A stretch of 43,893 nt of DNA from Pseudomonadota bacterium (GTDB lineage: Bacteria; Pseudomonadota; Gammaproteobacteria; JAIEPX01), in contig JAKORL010000154.1 of NCBI GenBank assembly GCA_029777855.1, positions 1 through 43,893 of the forward strand. The letters are read 5' to 3'. Made by a program: the position numbers and the translations under genes. Of this stretch, positions 34,148 to 42,551 are shown piece after piece. How positions within the stretch are numbered: the stretch's first letter is position 1; the number at the start of each line of letters is the position of its first letter. The notes under the pieces are model-generated. The model had not been told where the DNA came from. It made no database searches and worked only from the letters and a program-made list of their open reading frames with translations.

Positions 34148-35818
34148 CTAGAATGAATATGAGTAACAAGTTGAGCTACTCTCTTCCTCACCATCGTTTA
34201 CAGCATCTTCAAGTTGCTCATCTTCACTCGATAACTCTTCAAAATATGCGGCTATTGCTTGACCCACTGGAGAACTGTGAAAATGCTCAATAAGGGGCAA
34301 AGCTTTTTCTCCGGTCACAACGACTACCGCCTCATGATTATGATAATCACTTCCTTCATCTCGAACAGCTGACAGCCAGTTAAAAGACCCTTCTGATATT
34401 TCTTTTTCGTCTACAATAATTGTTTTAAGGTGGAAATTAGCTGTTAGGATTACATGAATATAAAGAGAACCTATGCCATTAATAAATTCGATAAAATCAT
34501 GGATATTCTTGCTATTAGCGTCACACACAAAAATCACATGAACTTCCTTGCCTGACAACCTTGACAAGGTTTCATGGTCAAAATCATTCATAAACTCAGC
34601 TTGAGTTGATATGAATGGGGAACAGATAACGATACTTTCTCGGGCAGCATCAAGAGAGTCAATGAGATAACTTCTCTGTTGCTCAAGCGTAGGTAAATAT
34701 ATTAAATTTGAACTAGCATTTAAAGGATATTCTATAGCAGATGAATTATAGTCATCGCTGTTAAATCTTTCTATTTGATCCTCATTACCAAATTGAAAAT
34801 ATCGGTAACGTTTAATATGATTCCATAAATCGCCCTTTAATTCTTCACATGCTTTATTATACTGCAAAACAATTGTTCCATCACAAGCGCGAGGGTAAGC
34901 TTTAGCCACACCTGACAACCAATTAAATGATCCTATTGTAGCAATCATCTCATCAATCACAAGAATTTTGCTGTGTGTAAACATTTGATTTAGCTTAACG
35001 CCATAAAGCGTCAGAAAAGCCAACAATTCTTCTTCTATTCCTTTTTTATCAGAAAAATAAATATAGATTGTAACTCCTCTTCTTCTTGCCTGAATGATGA
35101 GACTATAAAGATCTAAAAGTTCAAAACATTCACTCGTCAGTGAATAACTAGTTAGTAATATTGTTTTTATCGCTTTGCCGAAAGCAAATTTTAAAAAAGA
35201 TTTATGCTCCTCTGTACTCGACAATCTGAATAGCAAATCAAGATTGTTATAATCAGGTAGTGTTGATAGCTCTTCTTCATCTTTGACCGCACTAACTTCA
35301 GGTTTTAGTCTTTTCAACATGCCCGCATAACTACCAAAAACCTTAGCATCATCGGCTTCATTTTGATCAACTTTTTCACGCTTTACTGCCCCATTAGTCG
35401 ATTGAGCAACTTCGGTGATTTGACAAGTTTTGTGTTGTGAAAACCTTGATGGCTCTGTAATCAGTGGGATATTACAATCATTGCCTAATAGAGTAACTAA
35501 AAGTTTCTTAGCTTTTTCTGAGAAAACATAAATACATCTAATGTGTTTAGCCTCTATCTTACTCACGCAACTGTATTGCGACTGCTCTTGTATCTCTGTT
35601 ATAGGGTCATTTGCATCCAACTCAAGGACAGTCCCAACTAAATATGTTTGCTCTTTAGTTGTATGACTTTCAAATGATGGATTGGTTTGAATATTGAATA
35701 ATCTGATAACTCTTGGTGATATATAAGGTTCTAAATCTGATGGAAAAACGCCCAATTTGATGAGAGATTTTACCGTCTCAGGTGTAGCAACAATATATCG
35801 GTCTAATGTTTTCTTCAT
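34148..35818 (-). CDS. Phospholipase D-superfamily protein with two HKD motifs
   Basis: The 556-residue protein has an N-terminal region without known motifs (1-190) and two complete PLD catalytic repeats. The first has His282-Ser-Lys284-x4-Asp289 followed by GSFNW (296-300). The second has His463-Leu-Lys465-x4-Asp470 followed by GSFNW (477-481). Such proteins are lipases, transphosphatidylases or nucleases. The C-terminus (EELSSEDEQLEDAVNDGEEE) is strongly acidic, as in E-block Dot/Icm effectors. There is no signal peptide. It is the first gene of the minus-strand unit, 24 bp before the 1266-aa gene, behind a good promoter. It could be a lipid-acting effector or a nuclease; sequence alone does not decide. 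Confidence 0.85.
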   Translation of the reverse strand: MKKTLDRYIVATPETVKSLIKLGVFPSDLEPYISPRVIRLFNIQTNPSFESHTTKEQTYLVGTVLELDANDPITEIQEQSQYSCVSKIEAKHIRCIYVFSEKAKKLLVTLLGNDCNIPLITEPSRFSQHKTCQITEVAQSTNGAVKREKVDQNEADDAKVFGSYAGMLKRLKPEVSAVKDEEELSTLPDYNNLDLLFRLSSTEEHKSFLKFAFGKAIKTILLTSYSLTSECFELLDLYSLIIQARRRGVTIYIYFSDKKGIEEELLAFLTLYGVKLNQMFTHSKILVIDEMIATIGSFNWLSGVAKAYPRACDGTIVLQYNKACEELKGDLWNHIKRYRYFQFGNEDQIERFNSDDYNSSAIEYPLNASSNLIYLPTLEQQRSYLIDSLDAARESIVICSPFISTQAEFMNDFDHETLSRLSGKEVHVIFVCDANSKNIHDFIEFINGIGSLYIHVILTANFHLKTIIVDEKEISEGSFNWLSAVRDEGSDYHNHEAVVVVTGEKALPLIEHFHSSPVGQAIAAYFEELSSEDEQLEDAVNDGEEESSSTCYSYSF

Positions 35819-35873
35819 CTTACACCCACATTCCCTTGAAGATTAAATTCTAATAATACTGTATTTATATTGT

Positions 35874-35902
35874 ATTATCTTGATATCCCATAAAAATAGC
35901 AA
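35874..35902 (-). promoter_or_regulatory. Candidate sigma70 promoter of the PLD operon
   Basis: On the minus strand TTGCTA (complement of 35897-35902) and GATAAT (complement of 35874-35879) are 17 bp apart, about 55 bp before the PLD start codon. The -10 matches the consensus in 5 of 6 positions. Confidence 0.55.
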
Positions 35903-35910
35903 CACTTTAA

Positions 35911-35941
35911 ATGGGGTCAAGGATCAAATGCTCGACCCCAT
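35911..35941. terminator. Hairpin between the beta-barrel gene and the PLD operon
   Basis: ATGGGGTC (35911-35918) pairs with GACCCCAT (35934-35941) around a 15-nt loop, starting just after the stop of the minus-strand beta-barrel gene. Only a short ATTT follows, so it is a weak terminator candidate or a REP-type palindrome. Confidence 0.5.
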
Positions 35942-35946
35942 GATGC

Positions 35947-36486
35947 TTAGAAGGTGTATCGTAACCCGATATTTGCCGATGCCCCAACAAATCGATAATT
36001 CACTTCCGTGGTAAGTTTCAATTGATCTGCCAAAGGTATCCCTAACCCAAGTCCTATTTGTGGGACTATCATCGAGCTCGTGTGTATTTTACCCTCTGAT
36101 CTTTCGATTTCATCGTATACACCACCTTTAATCCCTAGCTTTATGGCGATATCAGTATGATTGTTTGTTTCATACCCAATTAGGCCTGCGATGACTGCCG
36201 TATAATAATTGAATGAATCTACCGAATAATGTGTATCATGGTGATTCCATGATGAACCAAGCACATTAGTACCTAAATGGGCTTCAACTCCGTAATAGTT
36301 TTTAGATTTTTCAGATTTATAGAGATGCGTCCCTACACCCACACGCATAGTTGGGTAATCTGTCGGCCCCTTACTTAGACTTTTATCATATCCGCCATCC
36401 ATCTCCATATAAAATTCTTCTCGCGCGTAGGCTGAAGCAGTGATGAGGGTCGCAGACAATAGGCATAAACATATCTTCTTTTTCAT
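35947..36486 (-). CDS. Small outer-membrane beta-barrel protein
   Basis: The start is the ATG at 36486, 6 nt after GGAGA; the longer frame to 36531 adds a segment without a signal. The 179-residue protein has a signal peptide MKKKICLCLLSATLITASAYA, alternating polar/apolar strands with Gly and Tyr, and a C-terminal Phe (GLRYTF) typical of Bam-assembled barrels. It is probably an eight-stranded OmpA/OmpW-like barrel. It is divergent from the GntR regulator, and the operator-like palindromes between them may control both. Confidence 0.75.
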   Translation of the reverse strand: MKKKICLCLLSATLITASAYAREEFYMEMDGGYDKSLSKGPTDYPTMRVGVGTHLYKSEKSKNYYGVEAHLGTNVLGSSWNHHDTHYSVDSFNYYTAVIAGLIGYETNNHTDIAIKLGIKGGVYDEIERSEGKIHTSSMIVPQIGLGLGIPLADQLKLTTEVNYRFVGASANIGLRYTF

Positions 36487-36614
36487 GATCTTCTCCGTGT
36501 TTAACACTTTTAGCTGTAAATAATCATGCACAGATTAAAAGTATATTAGTTATAACATTTAAAAAATGATCACTCTGGTAACCAGGTTGATCGAGATGCA
36601 GAATAACAATCATA

Positions 36615-36638
36615 TTGTCGATTGTCAACAATCGACAA
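36615..36638. promoter_or_regulatory. Operator-like palindrome 1 (GntR intergenic region)
   Basis: TTGTCGATTGT (36615-36625) and ACAATCGACAA (36628-36638) are a perfect 11-bp inverted repeat with a 2-bp centre. A palindrome of this size next to a GntR-family gene is a likely operator. Confidence 0.65.
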
Positions 36639-36728
36639 CACAGACGCCCCGCCCATTAAAATCTCTCGATAAAAAATACCTTGAAACATGCTAACCCATT
36701 GTATTATAATGAAAAATAATCCTCTTGT

Positions 36729-36744
36729 TGACTGTTTACAATCA
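36729..36744. promoter_or_regulatory. Operator-like palindrome 2 (GntR intergenic region)
   Basis: TGACTGT-TT-ACAATCA has the same (C/T)GAYTGT-N2-ACAATC(A/G) core as palindrome 1, with one mismatch between the arms. The two centres are 110 bp apart, and this copy lies 64 bp before the GntR start codon. Confidence 0.55.
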
Positions 36745-36807
36745 CATCAATAATGATAAACTTACCTTTTAAAAACGCCGCATTCAAATGACAGCAGAGA
36801 CTTTTAA

Positions 36808-37470
36808 GTGAAACTTCAGATTCATGACAATTTAAGTGTTCAAGTCAGCAAATGGATTAGTGAAAAAATTATCCAGAGTACGTTTGCGCCCGGAAGCCGT
36901 ATCATGGAAGAGAAAATTGCAGATGAATTAGGAATCAGTCGTGGGCCAGTACGAGAAGCGTTGCTCATTCTTCAAAAGCAACGATTAATTTCTTTGCTAC
37001 CTCGTAAAGGTGCTATTGTAAAAAAAATCTCTGCTACAGAAATCAAAGAATTATATGATGTCATTAGCGCTCTCTACACATTACTCGGTCAAGAAATTGC
37101 TATACGGTGGAAAGATAATGACCTTACCTCTTTAAAAGATATTTTAAAATCAATGAAAAATAACGCAGAAAAAGGAAAGTATCTTTCGTATTTTAATGAA
37201 GCCATTGAATTCATTCGAGCAGGATTAGTCATTGCTAATAATAAACTACTCGAAGAACTAATAGAAGATCTCATTCCTAATGTGTATAGAATACAGTATC
37301 CCTCAATTCTAGAGCGAAAAGCGGACCTGCTTAAACATTGGAGAAATTATGATCTTATTATAAAGGCACTTGAAAAAAGAGATTCCGTCAAAATTGCCGA
37401 AATAATTGATGCTCATAATCAACACGAACAAAAGCTAGCACAGTCGTGCAAAATGTGGAGTATGCCATGA
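36808..37470 (+). CDS. GntR-family (FCD) transcriptional regulator
   Basis: The 220-residue protein has an N-terminal winged helix (about 8-75: RIMEEKIADELGISRGPVREAL, then LLPRKGAIV) and a C-terminal all-helical ligand domain of the FCD type. The metal/ligand His positions look only partly kept: FNEAIEFIRAG has Asn where His is common. The start is a GTG at 36808, with a weak ribosome binding site. Two matching palindromes upstream suggest autoregulation. Its stop overlaps the next start (ATGA), so the secreted protein downstream is translationally coupled. Confidence 0.85.
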   Translation: MKLQIHDNLSVQVSKWISEKIIQSTFAPGSRIMEEKIADELGISRGPVREALLILQKQRLISLLPRKGAIVKKISATEIKELYDVISALYTLLGQEIAIRWKDNDLTSLKDILKSMKNNAEKGKYLSYFNEAIEFIRAGLVIANNKLLEELIEDLIPNVYRIQYPSILERKADLLKHWRNYDLIIKALEKRDSVKIAEIIDAHNQHEQKLAQSCKMWSMP

Positions 37471-37883
37471 AACGAATTATCATCTTAACACTAAGTCTCT
37501 ATTTTCTGACCGCACAAGCAGAACAGTGCGACGAAAGCACTCTTAAAGCGCTTATCCCTGGTCATTACACCGTAGTGGGACGCCTTCCTAATTCTGACAA
37601 AACATTTTCAAGTATAATGGACATTAAAGCAAATGAAGACCATACATTTATAGCGATAGAAAAAATAAAGAGCAAGGTCATGCGAAAATGGAATGGCTAT
37701 TATAAAAATGCCTCTCCAGGTGAAGGCTGTGTTTTGCACTTAGTAAACAAGCAGAATAAATTGGCATGTTTAGTATCTATAGATTTAGATAATTATGCAC
37801 GTCTAACCTGCCTATGGAAAAACAGCAATCAGAATGCTCAAAGACTCGGTTTAGTTGCATTATTTCCTACACCGAATGAATAG
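37467..37883 (+). CDS. Secreted protein, unknown function, coupled to GntR gene
   Basis: The ATG at 37467 overlaps the GntR stop (ATGA) and follows TGGAG, so I prefer it to the GTG at 37446. The 138 residues start with a signal peptide (MKRIIILTLSLYFLTAQA, then EQCDE). The mature part has four Cys, likely two disulphides, and a pattern of beta strands (HYTVVGRLP, TFIAIEKIKS, WNGYYKN). It probably works in the periplasm or outside. No family recognised. Confidence 0.7.
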   Translation: MKRIIILTLSLYFLTAQAEQCDESTLKALIPGHYTVVGRLPNSDKTFSSIMDIKANEDHTFIAIEKIKSKVMRKWNGYYKNASPGEGCVLHLVNKQNKLACLVSIDLDNYARLTCLWKNSNQNAQRLGLVALFPTPNE

Positions 37884-37923
37884 ACAACTTATCAGCACGG
37901 CAATGTGAATATAGAGGTATATT

Positions 37924-39861
37924 TTGAAATCTTATAATGAATCGACAAACCAGCCCTCCTTACGAAAAGAGTTATTGCACATAGATGAAGGCCCTTCTAG
38001 CTTGACTATTCTATCGTGGCTATATCGCTTCATTCCACAAGATCTGATTAATGCAATATTAATCCAACGTGTTGATATCAATAAATCTCAAGCATTTGAT
38101 AAGCTGGGTGGAACCAATTGGTACTTCCGAGCTGCATTTGACCAAACATATGAAGCAGATGGCTATGATGTCAATTCAGATAAACTTGTACCAGCCTTAG
38201 ATGAAATCACGCTAGATTCTGATGAGTGGGAATCTCATCCTGAATATCAAGAACATACAAAGTCAGCTCCTATGAGCAACTCGCAGGATTCATCAGCAGA
38301 TAATCTAAACATAAGCCCGGTTAATTCTACGAGTAAAACAGCGCAGTTAGAGCTTGAGGAATATTTAGATTCATTACACACTCCAGAATCAGAGATAATT
38401 CATCAGATTGAGCAAGTCGTTAAAGAAGAAATCGATACTGTAGAAGCACTTGATAGGGTTATTACATTCTTAGGATTTCCATCAAGACGCATACAAACCA
38501 CTATTGAATATCCATTTAATTATTGGCATGCATTCTCTGATGAGAATGAGAAAAGCAAAGTATCATTCTACACCATCTGGCCACTTTTCCTATCAAACTT
38601 AATAGGTGGCTGGGACGACCCCGCTACAATCTCAACCGAAAAACAAATTTGGCAATGGTTTTCATTACCTGTAAAAATTCTACTCATTTTACCGATTAAA
38701 TTTTTGACACTAATCCCTAAGTTTAGTTTGAATTGCCTCAAACTCTTTACTGAATTCCTGCCTTTAGTTGCCATGCGCTTTAGCGCTCATGCTTTTGGTT
38801 GGTCTTTACAGAAATTTGCTGCTGTAAAATTCCATCATATAAAGAAGAGCAGCAAAGCGGATTGGGAAGATACTATATTGTATTCTAGTTATAAGATCTT
38901 TCTATTTATCGTTTCTCTACTCCCATTATCATTATATTTTATCTCTAGAACATTAGCTTTTATTGGAAGAGCCGTAACTTCTCCAGAAAAAGGCGCGCGA
39001 ATGGCAATTCGTAATGGCCGCATGTTAAAAACCTCTCTATTTGGGAAATCTTTAACCCCGTTTATTAGCGTACTATTAGGTTTGATTGGGGGATGCTTAA
39101 GCTTGTCAATCACAGTATTATCCTGGGCTATTTTATTTCCAATTCTGATCGGTAGTCTAACCACTTTGCCTATTGATATTATCCAATTGACAACCATAGC
39201 CCTATCAAAACTCACCAGCATTATGAATTTATTGCCACTGGGTAATACAATCATTATTTTTTTTCAAAACGCCTACGTTGCTTTAACCCCAATACTATTA
39301 TCTGTTTTCGGGCCCACGATTATTAGTGCATCTTCTTCTTTATTCGGCATAAAATTAGCCACTCATTTTATGGTCAAGTTTTGCTTCGTTGGTGTAACAC
39401 TCGCCATCACTGCTCCTATCCTTAGCCGCGTTGCTGATATTCTGAGCAATGCGTGGGCCTCTTGGAAAAATAACGGTCCATTTACTTATTTCTTTAATTT
39501 TCTTAGTCGGATAGTAAGCTTGATTTCATTTGAACAAGAAACAAAAACTAATAATTCGCTCGGTCCTGATTCCAGAAAAAAAGATCAATTTTCTGACAAA
39601 AATGGCATTGCAGAAAAAAACTCTTCAATAGCACAACCACCCATCAAAATTCCATCACGCCCAGCTGATGATTTAGGTGACGGTCTGCAAAGCGCCGTTA
39701 TGAGTGCTGAATCTAGCGAGGAAGGAGCAGCGCTTTATGAACAACTAGCCCTCATAGCAGGTCAAAAAGAGCCCTCTGAAAACGGAGATAGTCCTCCAAC
39801 AATCCGTGTTAAAGGCCATTCTGATACTCAATCAAAATCTCAGCAAAACTCACTTAACTGA
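37924..39861 (+). CDS. Large multi-spanning membrane protein, unknown function
   Basis: The start is a TTG at 37924, 8 nt after AGAGGT; no ATG fits better. The 645-residue protein has a hydrophilic, acidic N-terminal region (1 to about 210), a central region with about 7-9 hydrophobic segments (about 245-520), and a hydrophilic Ser/Gln/Glu-rich C-terminal tail (about 540-645, AESSEEGAALYEQLALIAGQKE). No transporter motif was seen. The soluble ends around a membrane block and the lack of a signal peptide would be compatible with a membrane-inserting effector, but this is only a guess. It is 40 bp after the secreted protein gene and may share its transcript. Confidence 0.65.
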   Translation: MKSYNESTNQPSLRKELLHIDEGPSSLTILSWLYRFIPQDLINAILIQRVDINKSQAFDKLGGTNWYFRAAFDQTYEADGYDVNSDKLVPALDEITLDSDEWESHPEYQEHTKSAPMSNSQDSSADNLNISPVNSTSKTAQLELEEYLDSLHTPESEIIHQIEQVVKEEIDTVEALDRVITFLGFPSRRIQTTIEYPFNYWHAFSDENEKSKVSFYTIWPLFLSNLIGGWDDPATISTEKQIWQWFSLPVKILLILPIKFLTLIPKFSLNCLKLFTEFLPLVAMRFSAHAFGWSLQKFAAVKFHHIKKSSKADWEDTILYSSYKIFLFIVSLLPLSLYFISRTLAFIGRAVTSPEKGARMAIRNGRMLKTSLFGKSLTPFISVLLGLIGGCLSLSITVLSWAILFPILIGSLTTLPIDIIQLTTIALSKLTSIMNLLPLGNTIIIFFQNAYVALTPILLSVFGPTIISASSSLFGIKLATHFMVKFCFVGVTLAITAPILSRVADILSNAWASWKNNGPFTYFFNFLSRIVSLISFEQETKTNNSLGPDSRKKDQFSDKNGIAEKNSSIAQPPIKIPSRPADDLGDGLQSAVMSAESSEEGAALYEQLALIAGQKEPSENGDSPPTIRVKGHSDTQSKSQQNSLN

Positions 39862-39899
39862 AAATATACACTTTCGATTTTCTTTAGTCAGGCTACCAA

Positions 39900-40094
39900 C
39901 TATTTCATACGAAGTGTCATAGCCATGAATTTTTGAATAATGTTTTTAAGATGAAAATCAACCGTAAGAAATGACAAACCCAGTTCATTAGAAATACGGT
40001 CTACGTTTTTGCCTTCATATATTAAAATCAATATATCTCGCTCAGTGACTGTAAGACTTTTATCAGTAATCTGTTCGCAAAATGATGTTGACAT
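39900..40094 (-). CDS. Stand-alone LuxR/GerE-type HTH protein (64 aa)
   Basis: The protein is little more than the DNA-binding domain: LTVTERDILILIYEGKNVDRISNELGLSFLTVDFHLKNIIQKF follows the LuxR pattern (T-x-R-E ... G ... I-x-x-x-L ... T-V-x-x-H-x-x-x-I). No sensory domain is present. AAGGG stands 6 nt before the ATG. It is convergent with the 645-aa gene, 38 bp apart. It could be a small autonomous regulator like those seen in Legionellales, or the remnant of a longer gene, though the good ribosome binding site argues for the first. Confidence 0.75.
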   Translation of the reverse strand: MSTSFCEQITDKSLTVTERDILILIYEGKNVDRISNELGLSFLTVDFHLKNIIQKFMAMTLRMK

Positions 40095-40333
40095 ATTATT
40101 CCCTTTATAAAAATTAATAACAAAGACACATTAAAGTCCGCGATATTTTCAGTCAATACAGTACTTCGTGCGTAATAATATCTAATTATTGTGGGTCATT
40201 ACTCACACCATGTCACATGCCGATCAAACATAATAGGCCTTCGAAGCCACCTGAATAATTTTACTATAGTTATAAAACACTTTAGTTATGCCGAAAATGA
40301 TAGCAGCAAGAAAAGTCTACAGAATTCGAAAGA

Positions 40334-40918
40334 TTAAGCCATATTCTTTTTTTCATGTTCAAGAAGCCATTTTTTCCGATCAATACCACCACCGTAGCCA
40401 CCTAAATTACCATTATTATTGATTATTCGGTGACATGGAATAATGATGGCCAGTTGATTAGCCCCATTGGCATTCGCAACAGCCCTATAAGCGGTTTCTT
40501 TTTTAATTGCTTTCGCTTGCTCAAGATAGCTACGCGTTATCCCATAAGGAATTTTTAATAATTCATTCCACACTTGCTTTTGAAATGGCGTGCCTATTAT
40601 ATGAATTGGGGTCTTAAATTTTTTTAACTTATCAGTAAAATAAGCTTTGATTTCGGATTCAATTGATTTTATAGGATCTGTCTTTCCAGCAATGATTTCA
40701 TAGTTGTATTTTTTTTGAAGTCTTTCAATTTCTTGCTCCAAACCTTTTCTCTCGAAAAATTCTAAGATATAGAGTTTTTTCTCATCTGCAATTGCTAACA
40801 TAGAGCCTATCGGCGTATCAAAGGTGGAAGCCTTTAAGGTGTCTTTATGTTTCTCAGGCGAAACTCTACCCATAATTGATGTGATTACCGAAGGAATTTC
40901 CGTGTTGTAGTCAGACAT
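40334..40918 (-). CDS. Methylated-DNA-protein cysteine methyltransferase (Ogt/Ada-C type)
   Basis: It repairs O6-alkylguanine by moving the alkyl group onto its own Cys, once per molecule. The 194-residue protein carries the active-site motif IIPCHRI with Cys162, the HTH region with Arg145 in YRAVANANGANQLAI, and the downstream GNLGGYGGG loop. It starts about 30 residues before the usual N-terminal domain. GAGAGGT precedes the ATG by 9 nt. It is divergent from hicAB. Confidence 0.93.
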   Translation of the reverse strand: MSDYNTEIPSVITSIMGRVSPEKHKDTLKASTFDTPIGSMLAIADEKKLYILEFFERKGLEQEIERLQKKYNYEIIAGKTDPIKSIESEIKAYFTDKLKKFKTPIHIIGTPFQKQVWNELLKIPYGITRSYLEQAKAIKKETAYRAVANANGANQLAIIIPCHRIINNNGNLGGYGGGIDRKKWLLEHEKKNMA

Positions 40919-41005
40919 ATCACAATACCTCTCATTTATAGTTTATCCACTACGGATATTACTCTACTCTATAAACAAGCTACAATACCTCTCAACTCAA
41001 TGCTA

Positions 41006-41048
41006 GCAACTAAGTTTAGTTGCAATTTCTAACTACCTGAGCTATACT
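41006..41048 (+). promoter_or_regulatory. hicAB promoter with overlapping palindromic operator
   Basis: TTGCAA (41020-41025) and TATACT (41043-41048) are 17 bp apart, 33 bp before hicA. A perfect inverted repeat GCAACTAA-GT-TTAGTTGC (41006-41023) overlaps the -35. This is where a ribbon-helix-helix antitoxin such as HicB would be expected to bind and repress. Confidence 0.7.
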
Positions 41049-41081
41049 TTAGCCAGGTCTTGATAAGGAAAAATTATAACC

Positions 41082-41336
41082 ATGACTCAAAGTGATAAGC
41101 TTAAAAAACGATTCCTTTCAAAGCCAAAGGATTTTAGCTGGCTAGAATTGATTAGATTTCTTGAAGGGTTAGGCTATGAACAAACACAAGCAGGTAAAAC
41201 AAGTGGATCTCGTGTCAGATTTGTGCACGATATTCACGCACCTATTAGCTTGCATAAGCCGCATCCAATACCAACTTTAAAGGGTTACCAGCTAAAGCAA
41301 ATTATAGAGGTTTTAAGAGAAAGGGGGCAACTATGA
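41082..41336 (+). CDS. hicA: HicA-family toxin (mRNA interferase)
   Basis: HicA toxins have a dsRBD-like fold and cleave mRNA. The 84 residues fit the family: LIRFLEGLGYEQTQAGKTSGSRVRFVHD, then ISLHKPHP and LKGYQLKQIIEVLRERG. In the GSH site seen in many HicA proteins, this one has GSR, as in the LHKPHP-containing subfamily, so the active His may be one of those in LHKPHP. Its stop overlaps the start of the antitoxin gene (ATGA). Confidence 0.88.
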   Translation: MTQSDKLKKRFLSKPKDFSWLELIRFLEGLGYEQTQAGKTSGSRVRFVHDIHAPISLHKPHPIPTLKGYQLKQIIEVLRERGQL

Positions 41337-41689
41337 AAGACATTATGAAATACAAAGATTATTATGGGTCAGTACATTTTGATTCCGAAGCTTTAATTTT
41401 CTATGGGAAACTAGAGTTTATTAAAGCACTTGTTTCCTATGAAGGTACAAATGCTCATGGCATCAAAAAAGCATTCGAAGATGCCGTCGACGATTATCTT
41501 GAATTATGCAAGAAAAAGAAAATAACACCTGAAAAACCCTTCAAAGGATCTTTCAATGTTCGTGTCGGCAGTGAATTGCATCAGCGAATTGCATTAGCCG
41601 CTCAAAATGAAAATGTGAGCATTAACAATTTCATTTGTCGTATATTAAAACAAGTTTGTGATTCAAATTATCATTCAGCAACCACTTAA
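41333..41689 (+). CDS. hicB: HicB-family antitoxin
   Basis: The 118-residue protein pairs a HicB N-terminal fold (YYGSVHFDSEALIFYGKLEF, then GIKKAFEDAVDDYL) with a C-terminal ribbon-helix-helix (FNVRVGSELHQRIALAAQNE). The strong ribosome binding site AAAGGGGG lies inside the hicA end. The ATGA overlap couples it to the toxin. It is expected to neutralise HicA and to repress the shared promoter through the palindrome at 41006-41023. Confidence 0.88.
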   Translation: MKDIMKYKDYYGSVHFDSEALIFYGKLEFIKALVSYEGTNAHGIKKAFEDAVDDYLELCKKKKITPEKPFKGSFNVRVGSELHQRIALAAQNENVSINNFICRILKQVCDSNYHSATT

Positions 41690-41717
41690 CTTGTCATTTA
41701 ATAACGATAATAAAATA

Positions 41718-42326
41718 TTAAAGTATGTTAAATATCAATCGCAAGCCAGCCATCGCCATATCGGTACACGGTGTGTTGAGCTTTTTACTTCGCGGGTCAT
41801 CATAAATATGTAAATATGTAGCATCGATTGCAATATATTCATTCAAATTAAAACTCAGACTTGCACCGATTTCTGGTTTAAATTCACCTTTAGAATCATC
41901 ATCAAAGTGATGATGCTTTTTTGCTTCTTCATGTGCATCAAAATCAGAAATCATGTAAGCACCGCCGCCTTTGATATCTATTCTAAATCCTGTGCTTCCT
42001 AATGGCATACCAACACTTAATAGCAAATCCCAATTGGCTGTGGAAACTTCACCGAAATCTCTCGGTAATTTAGCTTCAGAAATCATTGAGAATCCAGTTT
42101 CAATACCCATAAAAGGTGTAAATTGATAACCAGCATAAACTCGCCCTACACTTTCATTATTGGAATATTCTTTATCAAAAAAAGCTTTCATATTGTATTC
42201 ATTGTGTGCATATCCCAATTGCCCCCCAAGATAAATTCCAGACAAACCAGGTATCGCAAAACTAGGGACGGAAAGCATCAACACGCAACTTGCAGCCAAT
42301 GCAGGTAAGAATTTTATCATTGTCAT
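41718..42326 (-). CDS. Outer-membrane beta-barrel protein (OmpA/OmpW-like)
   Basis: The 202-residue protein has a signal peptide (MTMIKFLPALAASCVLMLSVPSFA) followed by GIYLGGQLGYAHNEYN, VYAGYQFTPFMGIETGF and further alternating strands of an eight-stranded barrel. A His/Asp-rich loop (AHEEAKKHHHFDDD, near residue 143) could bind metal. AAGGAAATATT precedes the first ATG. It is a single gene, unlike in sequence to the barrel at 35947-36486. Likely role: adhesion, small-molecule passage or structure; not decidable. Confidence 0.8.
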   Translation of the reverse strand: MTMIKFLPALAASCVLMLSVPSFAIPGLSGIYLGGQLGYAHNEYNMKAFFDKEYSNNESVGRVYAGYQFTPFMGIETGFSMISEAKLPRDFGEVSTANWDLLLSVGMPLGSTGFRIDIKGGGAYMISDFDAHEEAKKHHHFDDDSKGEFKPEIGASLSFNLNEYIAIDATYLHIYDDPRSKKLNTPCTDMAMAGLRLIFNIL

Positions 42327-42551
42327 AATATTTCCTTATTTTAAAATATGATGTAGTAAATTATCACACTCCAAAAAAAAAGTCGAAATTTTTTAACAAC
42401 CATAACCATTCAACACTTTGGCTAGAATGGCTAATACTCAACGTTTTAGATAGGATCGTGTATTGAAACGAAGATTTATAATTATATTATACTTTCGATG
42501 TAAGCAAAACAGGTTAGTTTACATCCTTTGGTGACTAGTTACTGCAGAAAT

